Shown piece after piece: positions 11,361 through 23,000 of a stretch of DNA of 64,000 nt. Positions within the stretch are counted from its first letter, which is position 1, and each line of letters opens with the position of its first letter. Both the position numbers and the translations under genes were made by a program. The DNA is from Mesorhabditis belari (taxonomy: Eukaryota > Nematoda > Chromadorea > Rhabditida > Rhabditidae), in contig CAUEEP010000740.1 in assembly GCA_958450365.1 (NCBI GenBank), positions 3,165,501-3,229,500 on the forward strand. Reading direction: 5' to 3'. Below the pieces are notes generated by a model. The model searched no databases, was not told the origin of the DNA, and saw nothing but the letters and a program-made list of their open reading frames with translations.

Positions 11361-12125
11361 AAATGATCATCGATTTGAGTCTGGAAAAATTTTCTCGTTG
11401 ATTTTTCAAGGCTGATCGTAGTGTTAGAATTGATTCTGCCTCAAGCGTCACACAACAAGATTAAGTTCATTTTTTTTGATGATTATGTGAATAGGGATCA
11501 GCCGATCAGCTGAAATGCATCAGCCGGAAAACTCAAAATCCACGTAAACATAAAAAACACACTTTTCAATTCCTCTATTTCGTCAAAAATCGTTCTACTT
11601 TTTATTTCTATAAATTTCTTTTTGTTCTTTTAATGTTCTAACCACAATTTCAGTTTGCATTTGTTGGATTGGCTACTTTAAACGGGTTCATGCATCGACC
11701 GGGAAGTTCAAAATCCACGTAAACATAAAAAACACACTTTCCAATTCCTCGATTTCACAAAAATCTTTTTTACTTTTTATTTCTATAAATTTCTTTTTGT
11801 TCTTTTAATTTTCCTAACCACAATTTCAGTTTGCATTGTTGGATTGGCTGCTTCAAAAATCTCGAAAATATGGTTAATTTTTAAACGAGAAAACTCTCTT
11901 GTTGCTGCTTTCCAACTTTTTGGGGGTCTTTTATTTTCAAGATCCTAATATCAAAACAAATTTATAGAAATTCCACAAATGATCCCTATTCAAAAAGATC
12001 ATCAATTTGGTCAGAACTTGATGTTGTTGTGTGACGCCTCGAGGCAAAACCAATTCTTGACACTACGAGGAGCCTTGAAAAATCAACGAGAAAATTTTTT
12101 CCGGGCTCAAATCGATGGTCACTTT
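11361..12125. repeat. Foldback element with about 145-bp arms and an internal duplication
   Basis: Imperfect arms 11361-11500 and 11979-12125 are reverse complements (CATCGATTTGAGTCTGG and AAAATTTTCTCGTTGATTTT against their complements). Between them lie two direct copies of about 145 bp (11535-11680 and 11706-11852), each containing AATCCACGTAAACATAAAAA. No coding potential. The right end runs into CCGGACACCCTGTAAAG, reminiscent of the AGGGTGACAC end of the element at 49604-50440. Confidence 0.75.
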
Positions 12126-12239
12126 TTTGCCGGACACCCTGTAAAGTGCTTTCAAAACTACCGTAGCTTGTAAGGTTGCGGATAGCTTTTAAACCTTTTA
12201 GAAAACAATAGAATTGTGATTATAGAATAGTTTCCTTAG

Positions 12240-14040
12240 ATTCGAAGAACACGACCTGAACTTGGCGGCAAACTGAATCCATTCAATGAATCTCCTCTCT
12301 GGCTGATCGGGGCTTTTCTTTCCAACATTTTCGACAAGATTAAACATTTCTTTTTCATTCTAAAATCCGATCTTTTCTAGAGAACTTCTAGAGAACTTCT
12401 ACAGAACTAGAGAACTTTACAGTATCAAATCTGTTTTTCCAAACTCCCGTACTCTTGATTTCCAATGACTTTTGTGAGTGCTTCCTTGATCGTTTCCTCG
12501 GTGACTTCCGTCTTTCAGATTGTCACCGATATTCCCTCTCTTGAGCATTCAATGCATTGTATACCTGATTTTTGAGTAAAAGATACATTTTAATTATATT
12601 TTTTATACTTGATCAGCAAATATCGGTATACTAATTGTCAGATTACCGGCATAAGAAGCCTCAAGATATTGAATTCAAACCCATATGGGAGATAGAAAGC
12701 AATCGTTTTTCCAGTGTTCCTAAAGGGATGCTTTTGATGCAATTTCCATAATTTACCTAAAATATCCGTTTGCGGAAGCCAATTGATCAGGGAAAACATT
12801 TGTGTAATTCTTGAAAAGCCACGAATCCGACTCGATTGTCTCATACTTCCAGAAGAAATTGTATTCGGGGAAATGGGAAAAAGCGCGAATGAGCGAGATT
12901 TTGATCTCATCGGGGATTCGCGATGAAACGACCTGAAAGAAGAGAATTAGAAGCATTAGCACATTTCATTTCATTTCATTTTCTCACCTGTGTTCCCAAC
13001 AAGAGGTAATGTTTCCCTTTTTGGATTTCGCGAGAAGGTTTCCCATTCCTATTGATGTACTTTAAAAGTTCTCAATTTCAAAACTCGTACCTCTGAAGTG
13101 TTCTCGGTTTCTTCCGATTAATCCCTCAATGTATTTCACTTTATGGCTGATCGGTCTTCCCTTTTCAAGTAATTCATTCGAATTCACGAACAGAACAGAG
13201 TGCTTCCTGTAAATCAGAAAGATAATCTTTACCAGTTAAACTACGGAATTGGCTACGAATTCTCCAAAAATTACTACAGAGACAAATCGTGAACCACTCA
13301 GGAAATCCTCTCCATAATGTTTTCGAACGATCGAATCCTGGGAAATCTTTTTTTCCAAAATCTCCAAATCTTTCTTTACAGTCATTTTGATGAAATCCGG
13401 ATAACCAGCGATTCTCATATTTGATTGCCGCCAATAAATTGAAGCTCTTTCCCAAAAACCGAGGCTCAATGTAGGCGAGTTGAAATGAAGAACGTCTGGA
13501 AATTGACGGTCAAGTATTATACTCTAAAAAAGTTTTATATTTCTCACCTACAATGTAACTTGGGTAACATAGGAAGACCGGATGCATAGGTTTTGAAGGG
13601 GAAACATTGGAGTTGGATTATGAATAGAGCGATGTTCGTGATACCTAGATAGAGAGAGAGAAGATCAGTTCGATGAAGCCATACATATCAACTTTTAAAA
13701 AGCTACCGTCGCTCTCTTTTTATTCAGTTATTCAGCTTTTTATTCAGCTCTATTTTGGTCTACAGAGGATATAAAAAGACTTCAAAAGTAAATAAATTGG
13801 CTGGCTAAGAAAAAGTAAATAAATTGGCTGGCTAAAAAACTGAAATATAATAGATGGAAGATTTTATTGTTCTTTAAATCAGGATTAAGGATCTTTTCGA
13901 AAGTTCACTTACTTTTATGTTATTTGTTATAATCTTGGTTTCTTTTATTTCTTTTCTCACCTGTTTTATGAAGAGTGCCAATGGACAATAATCATAAGCT
14001 GAAATCAATGCCAGGTCGTATTTCTCATTTCAGAGACTCC
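12240..14040 (-). pseudogene. UDP-glycosyltransferase (UGT/GT1) pseudogene
   Basis: UGTs conjugate sugars to lipophilic compounds in the ER. Family matches appear in order along the minus strand: KYDLALISAYDYCP near 14.0 kb, ASGLPMLP near 13.6 kb, SLGFWERASIYW near 13.45 kb, KVKYIEGLIGRN near 13.1 kb, FPEYNFFWKYE near 12.85 kb, the donor-site signature LINWLPQTDIL near 12.78 kb, ISHMGLNSI (for ITHGG), EASYAGNLTISIPIFADQ, TEVTEETIKEAL and RRFIEWIQFAAKF near 12.27 kb. These pieces lie in different frames without introns between several of them: a one-base shift separates NVF from LINWLPQ near 12790, and at least two more breaks occur between 12.7 and 12.5 kb. The His-Gly-Gly motif is also changed to His-Met-Gly. 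The N-terminus and the C-terminal membrane anchor are not visible. Confidence 0.8.
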
Positions 14041-14215
14041 AAAGAAGTCTCATCACTTAGAAATACTGAAAAATGATCCTTTTTGAACATTAAGCTCTTT
14101 TCCCCTCCCACAATCACACATTTTTATGGTGGCGTCCTCAAAAACATCCATAAGTTTCGACTGGAAAAAGCTGCGACTCTCGGAAGGGGATTCTGAATGG
14201 GTAAATGGCTTTAAC

Positions 14216-14682
14216 GGAAGTGGGACAAATGCGACCTTTTTTTTGCTGCCCTGGACATTTGCGCACCTTTTTCCACTTACCTTGCCTATTAGCGCACCTT
14301 TTTCGCGTTTAAAAAAGCTCCAAAAAGCTAATATTAACCAATTTCTATTCCAAATGTTGTTTTTCTAGGTAATTTTAGGGCGTAGAGATCCAAATTTTGA
14401 CATAACAGAGCGTGTGGAACCAATTTGAATAGACAAACGCTAGGTCAAATTACAGAAAATTGTTGACCTTTCTCTTTGTATAACTCCGTCCGTTTGTTTC
14501 CACAGAACTCTGTATGTCAGGAATTTCGATTCGATCACCTCCAATTACCTGAAGAACAACTTTTTGGAATAGAGTTGGTTCATATTCAGCTCCTAAACTT
14601 TTAAAAAAGGTGCGCTAATAGGCAAAGTCTGAAAAAGATTGCTATAATGTCCAGGTGCCCTCTTTGACTGTGTCCCACTCCC
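14216..14682. mobile_element. Palindromic MITE family A, copy 1
   Basis: Starts GGAAGTGGGACAAATGCGAC and ends with its reverse complement TGTCCCACTCCC; internal sequence is also largely self-complementary. It is flanked by a direct duplication GGCTTTAAC (14207-14215 and 14683-14691). Long inverted termini plus an 8-9 bp duplication suggest a Mutator-like or hAT origin. A second copy lies at 25253-25736. Confidence 0.88.
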
Positions 14683-14691
14683 GGCTTTAAC

Positions 14692-15675
14692 TATAACAAC
14701 TTTTTATCATAAAAGGTAAACTGTATAAAAATGAAGGATATTCAGTCTTTTCCTTTTCTGGTATTAAGCACGAGCTTTCTGAAACCGACCATCAAATGTG
14801 TCAGGCTAACCCATGGACTCTTCTCCATGAATCCCACCATTCTCACTCTTCGCGCCATTTTTCGTGCCATTCTTTTTTGTTATTCGTGTTCAGTTGACCG
14901 ATTATCAGATCCTATTGCTAGAGTTCTTCCCATTTGCTGAAAAACGCACCGAATGCCAGTTATTGAGGTTATCGACAAGAGATTCGCGAAATCGGGATAA
15001 TCTCGGACCGATCACGAGAATAAGAAACGATATTTAGAGAGATGTTGTAGAGAAAAAGAGAATAAAGGGATGAAGAGCTGCGGGAACATCACTGAAAGCT
15101 ATTTATGCGAAAAGTTATTAAAAAACCGACTCACTACCCAGAAGCCGACCAAAGGCTGAGTCTTGGCAATATTATAATTTCAATCTAGAAGAAAGTTTAC
15201 AATTCGAGCAAGTCCTGGCTCTTTGTATGAGGAGACTGGCTTTTGAATTGGATACGAGTCGGTTTCATTAAAGGAAACCCCAGGTGCTCAAGTTTTGATA
15301 TCAAAGCGATAAGGAAATCTTGCGCTTTTGATTGTGCTTTATTAGTACTCTGGGAGAACTAGAATATCGAAAGCAATAGACTAATAATTGGATGTTTTGA
15401 ATAAAACCTAAAGTAGTTTGTGATTGAATGGTTTGATGGCCAAAAGCAAAAAAAAAAAAAAAGTTATCACTCTCCAGAAGCCTTTCCCATTCTCTAATCA
15501 GTGATTTCTTTCGAAAATCCCCATTTTAATGACGGAAATAAACTAGAAAAAAGAAATACTTATTTTGTATTTCAGCTCAAGATGTGATTTCACAAATTTG
15601 GTGATTTCTCTTTCAGGAAATCCCGTTTGATATTTGCATTTAATATATGTTTACAAATTGTGCTTAAGCAATGAT
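14692..15675. other. Intergenic, no supportable gene
   Basis: A 69-codon open frame at 14731-14940 is hydrophobic but has no splice context or family match. The rest is AT-rich with an A15 run near 15450. Confidence 0.5.
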
Positions 15676-16437
15676 TCATTCCTTTGTTTTCAACAAGAAT
15701 CGGCACGTCTTGGCACATTGATCTCTCATCAGAGCGACGTAGTTCTGAAAAACTTCTCAATTATGCTCATTTCAAGTGATTGCTAAAATTGTCCAGCTTT
15801 CAAAAGCTATCAAAAGCGAGGATGTCTTTTCCCTCACCGGATCATAGCAGTAGAGGCCGTCCGAGGCAATCCGAGACCCCTACAAATCTACCGTTCTAAA
15901 GGTCAACTTTGTATTCGAGACCGGTTATCGGGTTGATCTTATCGGCCATATTCCAGGGCCTGAAATTCAGTTGAGAGGATGGCTACTTTTGCCCGCCAAA
16001 TTTTTGCGCAAATGACCGGTTTGCGCAAAAAAATTTGGCGCAAAGTAGTCACCCCCCGAGTTGAACATTTACAATTGTGCTGTGCGGGAAAATTGGTTTT
16101 TTAAAGATCGAGGACAGATTCTAGAGAGTGCTAATTGCTCAGCAGAACTCTACAATCTATTTCTCTTTTTATTGTACTTCGTTTAGTTCACTCACCATGC
16201 CGTCGTTCCCGACCCACACAAGCCACACGTTTTTGGGCATTGTTCTACCATGATATCATGATAAGAATTGAAATTTGAACCAATTGACGTTTTCTTATTT
16301 CCCCACCGCCACATTGCTTGTTGATCCTTTTGGGGCAATCCGAGACACCAGTTTGCGGGTTTCACTTTATCGGCACACGCTTCGGTGACCGGTTTTATCG
16401 GTTGGAGCAATCGCTGCTTCCATCTGAAATCAATCAT
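15676..16437 (-). CDS. Degenerate ShKT (SXC)-domain gene, partial
   Basis: ShKT domains are small six-cysteine modules common in secreted nematode proteins. One exon (about 16423-16195) encodes CADKVKPANWCLG and ends VEQCPKTCGLCG, a clear ShKT end, but only five of six cysteines are present. Downstream exons (about 15990-15940, 15895-15850, 15742-15676) encode GLYCYDPNYVALM then RDQCAKTCRFL and a stop, where cysteines 1, 2 and 6 are missing. Between the two domains an intron contains a palindromic element. The N-terminus is not found. Missing disulphide partners suggest a decaying or strongly diverged gene; I cannot tell which. Confidence 0.5.
15977..16056. repeat. Short palindromic element (family B)
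   Basis: Left arm GGATGGCTACTTTTGCCCGC, right arm GGCGCAAAGTAGTCACCCCC, with a central GCGCAAATGACCGGTTTGCG palindrome. It shares termini with 2098-2271 and could fold into a near-perfect hairpin inside an intron of the ShKT gene. Confidence 0.8.
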
Positions 16438-17347
16438 TCAGTCAACTCTGAAGTGTCAACTTTTGGAGTACTTAGAAATTTGGAAGATGCTATTAGAAAT
16501 TTGCATTTATATTTTCTAATTGGTCAGGCTAAAGTAGCGCTTTTTTCTTCATTTCACTCAAAATTACTTGAATGGACATCAGACAAATTGCAGCAGCTCA
16601 CATTGTCGAAACAAAACCGAATCTGATCACATCCGAGCTCGCACGCTGAAAATTCAGGGATTTGGTTTAAAATCCGAAATCCCTACGTCCAGTCAGTTTA
16701 TCGCAAGTCAAAGCGGCATAGGTGGCGCTCGAGGCAAAAGTGATTGTGAATGAGGCGCGAATCATTGGAGTCCAGTGGATTGAGGTTGTGCCCACAACCT
16801 CTCCAACATCATTTTATACACCCACTTAATTATTCACGGATTTGAATTTCAAATGACCATCTTTTGGAAACTCACTTTTTGAAATAAAGGGTCATTATGC
16901 GTTTTTTCGAGGTAAGGTCCACCTTTGTTTGTTCACCTGTGGAAGAAGTCCGCACCGAGATTTCCACAAATCGACCCTCTGATCCAAAAACTTAAAGCAA
17001 TCTGCATTTTTTTGAAAGCTCTGCATAATAATTTATTCAACGCATAATGAGATCAAAAAATATTGATGAAACGATAAAAATTTGAGTAAGTGAATGAGTG
17101 CTAAGAGCAATAAGACATTAAAAGAAAATTTTCATAAAGACAAAGATAAATCAAATCCGTAAACAAATAAAATCGAATCATACTAACAACTAATTTATTT
17201 TTGCAGAAAAAACACCATTATCGGCAAGAATCACAAGTCTCATCTCTTTTTCGTTGACTGGACTAAGCTCGAAGTGCCATAACTTGTCCCGTTAGTGCAT
17301 ACCGAAATAAACCTACCCGAATGTAGTTTAAAGAAAACGAAGAAATA
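16438..17347. other. Between ShKT and RFWD3-like genes, no supportable gene
   Basis: Short open frames exist on both strands but none has consistent splice sites. The 5' end of the ShKT gene may lie here. Confidence 0.5.
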
Positions 17348-20031
17348 TCAAACCTCTTTATGCTTATCACTCCAGTCGTAAATTGCCAAGCGATTAAAAT
17401 CCGGTTCGAACGCCATCGAGACCAGCGATCCTGCGGAAGTGAATAATGATGACGAGAGGATATATGCCAAGTCCATCGATTTCGAAGTGATTCTTCTGAT
17501 TTCTTGGCATTTCACCTTAAATTTTACATTTTCTCCTAGCATCATAAAAAGTTACCAATGCGCCTTCTTCGCACAATTTGTAGAGACTGATGCGTCGTGG
17601 GCGTTATTCTTTTCTCGGAATGCCGGGTATTGTGATGACAAAGAACCGGATGACGAATCCGAAACAACGCAGCTTATCTCATGTCGTTATCTAAATCCAG
17701 GTTGAAGATCTACGTTAAAGACCAGTTAGAAGAGTTTACCCGGTATTATGCTCAAGAATCGTTTCAAGTTGTCCACGATGTCGAGCCATCACCTTTCTTA
17801 AGGACGCCATCAGCAAAAGTTGAGGCTCATCACATGCCCCTTAAATTATCCCAACTTACAGCTTGTCGAAGTATGATAAATATTACCCTCAGATGAATTG
17901 CAAAATTGCCCTGACCATCCGTAAGGTCCGTGATTGGTTGTCGATGACCAGATTGTACCAGATCAAACTCCAAGACGCGTCCATTTTGTAAACCAACCGC
18001 GAACTGAATAGAAAAATCAAAACAAAACAACTGTTTTCCTGACCATAGTATCCGATAGATACCAACCAGTCCATCCAAGCATACCCAATTTAAATGTATG
18101 CGAACGTTTCGTATGCATTGTCAAATCAAAAATAATGGCAGTGGAATCTTCCGAAACTAAACTTTTAGTTAACACAATAAAAATGATTTCCAGAATTACC
18201 ACTCAAAATTAGGTTAGGCTGTGATGGGCAAATCGAAATAGAGCGGATCTTGTTGCTATGGCGGTACCATTGAGCCTTGTTTCAATGCAGAGTTTAACTT
18301 CATCCAATCTTTACAGCTTTTCTCATATAAAAACACAAGCCGTTTGTAAAACAGTATTGCTCAAAAAGACCCGCCATTTCTCTTTGTTGCAACAAAATAA
18401 GAGTTCCTAAATTCTGCATAGCTTGAATGAAAAAAGTAATAATCAAAGTCAATAAGCTTCCCCACCCTTCCATAGAAAGTTCGCGTCTAGCATCAGGGCC
18501 AAATTTTGAAAGTTCCCTTTTTGACAACCTTCGACCATCAAATCAGAATACTGCGCTTGTGTCATGCCTGAAGTAAATAAAACATTTCACTGGTAGAGAA
18601 AACTCGCTTTTCTTCCATGTCTTTAATCGCTTTCTGTAGACGCGCCACGTCAATTTTCTGGCGACTCGCACAACCGTTGTTATCATCGCGAGCTTTCCTG
18701 GTCACTTCAAGCTCCCCGTTATCCGGCCATCTATAAAATAAAAGTAAAACTAATAAAAACTTTGCTAAACCTTAATTGTTCTACCCATAATGAAGACGCA
18801 CATCTTTGAGTGTAGCTTTGTTTTTTTTTGGGACATTGTGACACTTTCTCTCCTAAAAATTAATGATAATTAAATCTATCTCCCTTTACCTCTAATCCAT
18901 CTCTCAATGCAAGTCTTCCCAAAAAATTGTCCACATTTCAGAGAAACTAATCGATGCTCCCCATTTGTTTGTAAATCCTAAACAAATGCCTGCTACTTTA
19001 GCAAAATCTAAAAACTAGCCTCGAAACAAATGGTACAAGTGTCTTCGTCTTCATCATTGTTTCCCAAAACTTGATCTGTATGAGGATTAATTAAAAAATA
19101 AACATAAATGCAAACTTTCTAGTGGCTGATCGTTATTGCTTTTACCTAAGGAGGCATTGGCCCTGATCTTCTTGATCCCAATCAATCCTGTAAAGGGGAG
19201 CATTATGTACATTAGAAGTCGATGGTTCATTTCGGACATCCCAGGTTTAAATAAACAACAAATTGGCTTAAACAACTTACACTTATAGGGCGAAACCGTA
19301 TCATCAAGGCGAGCGCGACGGCGTGTGATGCGTATTACTGAATGCGAGTGACTCTCGGAGTTCCGCATTATCCAAGGCGTGTGCGACGACGCGGTGCGTA
19401 CAGGAGTTGTCGAGCGCGTTAGATCTTGGGTTCATAAATTGGCATTGGTAGCTTATATAACAAAAGCTATCTCACCTGCAAGTTCACGTTGAAGCTCAGT
19501 AAGACTTTCATTGGTCCTTCTGTTGTCTCCTCGCTACAGGAGCTTCTGGTAGTGCTCAAAAATAATATTCAACGTTAGGGTTGGGAAAATCATAATGGAC
19601 TTTTGATGAAATGATCGCTTAATATTCTCGTATTAAAGAGAAAACTTACCCCCAAAATCGTGATAGACTGATCTCCTTCCGAGATTGTACCATCATCTAA
19701 AAGAACACAAATAAAGAACACCAAAGGAAAAACTCTGTAAAAATCCCCAATTAAGTCGTTACATCACTGTCGTAATCTACTCTGCATGTCGCCGAGGCCT
19801 CATCCCTAAACAAATCTTTTGAGAATATTTCCCAGATTTTTCATACGATGGTTTCTATCACGCACTTGCTTGAGCGGTTCGTTCACTCCGCCGCCTTCTC
19901 TGTTGAGTTTGATCCTAGAAAAAGGTTGTATATTTTAGAAAATAGCTTTTAACATTTAGCTTAAAGGTTATAGAAGAACCCACCGATCAGGCGTTTCGAA
20001 GCCGACAGTGCTCGACCAGGACGTAACATGC
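17348..20031 (-). CDS. RFWD3: RFWD3-like RING/WD40 ubiquitin-ligase homologue with degenerate RING
   Basis: RFWD3 is an E3 ligase acting on RPA at stalled forks. In minus order: a basic, Ser/Arg-rich N-terminus (possible start [16 protein letters not shown] at 20031); an acidic lead-in with [13 protein letters not shown] near 19.05 kb; [20 protein letters not shown] and ERWIRG near 18.9 kb, matching the RFWD3 RING closely; [17 protein letters not shown] near 18.8 kb; a coiled coil [15 protein letters not shown] near 18.65 kb; then WD40 pieces such as [26 protein letters not shown] and the last blade [18 protein letters not shown] ending at a stop at 17348. The order agrees with RING, coiled coil, propeller. 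The RING His in CGH is Gln and the second Cys of CPxC is absent. A nine-A run (18831-18839) puts the flanking homologous segments in different frames. Exon joins in the WD part are unresolved. Confidence 0.7.
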
Positions 20032-23000
20032 TCTTAAATTAATAAAGTTCCAATTAAGAAATAAAAAAGTTTGACGGAAGTAGCAAGAAAACAAAAACAA
20101 ATATATTGGCCAAAGTAACAAGTTATTTCTCATGGAAAATGACGAAGCTCATCCTGACCAAGCTTTGTCCATAGCGTCAAATCCTTTTTCTCCCAAAAGC
20201 TGCTTGAAAGCATTGTCTCAATTTATCGATAGACATCCTTCGGTTACCCGCCCGGGTTCGTTGATAGGCGAGTCCCTCTTCGTTTGGAATAGATCGGCCC
20301 AGAGATTTCTTCTACGTTAATCACGATGACTGCAGGCTTTCGCCAGTCCGAATCGATTGTAAGCATGGCGTTGCAACGTTCACCCTCATGTAGAGTGTGT
20401 ATTGCCTTGGTTTTCTTTAAAAAAAATTTTAGGCTTTCCAGTTCCAATTTTTTTAGATTCCGACTTCATCAACCATCAGCGTCATTAATTCGTTCTTGAT
20501 CGCCAGTGAAGGTGTTGATTTCTTCTGAAGCGTCCAAAGTGGGTAAATTTCGATTTTGATTGCATCAGATGGTGGGCGAGGTTTGGAAACGAAAGTCGTA
20601 TCATCCAATAGCCCACAAAATGTTCCAGCAAGAAATCATTCATCCGTACACCTTTATCTCCCCATCATTGCTCACACCCAAATAGATTTTCCGCCTTTTG
20701 TGTTTAAGAAGGCGCAAATCGTTTTGCTGATTGGTTGCAGCGTTCGCTGACAACCTTTCCCTTGTGCACCATTTCTGAATATTTTGAGATTTCTTCAATC
20801 GAAACACTTGTGTCATCTTGAATTCGGTTTTCTTCCTTGGTCCTCACGTAAATACCAGTCCCCGCGTTCGTCATGCTTGAGCGGATTGACCCCGAATAGT
20901 CAAGGCAACGCTTCCTAAAATTATGTTTAAAATAAAAAATTATAAAAGCTGCTTTTGAAACCATCCTTATTTTTGGACAAGTTTTGATAGATTCGCAAGG
21001 ACCATAGAATGGCTAACGTAATGAGCTTTCCCGGGGTTTAATTTTCAGATTTTCCCCCTCTCTTCTCTTCTTTTCCGACCGTAACCCTCTGTCCCCGTTT
21101 TATTGCTCTGGCCTTGCTTAGTGTCAGGGAGGGACGCCTTTCTTTAAGCATGTTCTACGAGGAAAAATTTAAGATAATTCTAATTTACTTGATTACTGTT
21201 TGTAAATATCTTTATGTTACTCTTCCCTGTTATTGAATCGCATTATGTTCTTGGCTTTGTAATTTTAAAAATTTTTCCGACATTTTAAATCTATTGATTT
21301 TTATTTTGAAGTTAAAAGCTTTGTTCAAATCCTAAACAGATCCCCTTAATACCGTTCAAATAGACTTCGTAAAGAAACTTTCGGCTTTCTATACATCTGT
21401 AAATACCGCCTGAAGTAAGTTTCCAAATGTCGAACTGTTCTCAGGACTCGATTTCCCCAAGCTCGACTCCGGAGGCGAATTTCTAAAAGTATCTTACTGC
21501 AAAAGGTTTTAAACAATTTGCAAAAATTTCAGTCTGATCAATTCCGTAATTGGAGAGCCTAGAGTCGATCTGCCAGCTCTTGCCTGCTTCAGTGCCTCTT
21601 CCATCATTTTGCTGTGAAGCCCCTAAGATATGACTAGCTATGATGGAGCTCAACAAAACAAAACACAAAAGTTCTACTTTACGTTAGATTATTCAAGAAT
21701 TTTTATTTGAATTTTTTATGCGGAACCTTAACGGTTAATTCCCGTGAAGCGTAAGCCTGGCTTGATTTCGATAATTTATTGGCCTGGTATTCAAGGAAGA
21801 AGAAGGGTTGAGAGGCAGCGATCAGAATTCTGTATGTAACACCTTCTCTAGGAAAAAGCCACTTGCAGAAGCTAACCCAAATTCCGACCAGCGAGGAAAG
21901 CGGAAAGTCACGGTGGGTCACGCCCAGTAATTATCCCAAGAGTTGTCATCATTCTGGCTGATTTATTACTCAGTTTTTTAGGCTCCGGATACCACCGAGA
22001 CAAAACAGTTAAAAAGCATATAACGGCAGCCGACATACAAAAATTTTGACAGACCTGAGTCGAGAGTAGTAATCCAGATTAAAGGTAGTAATGCCTGAAA
22101 AGTCTCTTCATAAGCCTGATAAATTCAGGCAAATGGGGCTAATGATAACTCATCAGCCCTCGAACCCTCCAGCCTAAGATGTGATGGCTCAGGCTGTAAA
22201 CAAGTTTGATTAAAAACTAAATTATTATCTAATCCGCAGTGCGAGGAAGCGGAACGCGAACTGAAGTATGACTAGAAAAACTTGGGGGAAATCGAAAACA
22301 CTCTGGTGGCGAATCAGCAACCGACCTACTAGGGTTACAAAGATAAGCGAGTGAATCATAACTTCTTTTTTTGTTATTGCCGGAGAGTAGGTGAAGCAAA
22401 CTTTTTATACATAGAAAATGAATTTAGACAGAATGAACGGATTGTAAACTGACGACGGACCATAACGGTACTACTTCAACGCCTCCATACCCTGTTTTTA
22501 GCTCAATTTTCACCAATGTATGCTGCTCCATCAGGTAGGATGGGATGCCCCGTCCCAGACTCATGTGCCTGACACTTCAGCCCACTTTTCTGGTGCATAT
22601 CCAACTCCATTTCCTCTACGTATCCCAACCACCTCAAACTAGGTTTTAATGGGCCAGCTAATTGCCGGTCCTGCCCGTCGAATCCAGGTAACCCTCAGAT
22701 AAATTTGTGATGTGACCTGAAGCGTATTCAGCAATGAAGCTCAAGTAATTACTCATTTTAACAAACAGGGGCGACGAACGCACTCGGATGATACAAGCAA
22801 TGTCTCCAATGGGTTGCCTGCTTATCAGCAGGAGTTCAATTTTGTTTTCTTATGATCACTGTCCAGATACCTGGTTGGAGACCAGGAATGCCGTATCCAA
22901 TCTCCTGAAATCCTGCCTACCTCCAATGGCGGCAACAGGCGATGGCCAAAGGTTTGTTCAGACTTTAATCTGTGCAGGTTTTTCTGATCCACTATTTGCA

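Noticed and set aside
15676..16437. ShKT gene as a toxin
   Set aside because: The ShKT module is widespread in ordinary secreted nematode proteins and here lacks several cysteines, so no toxin role is supported.
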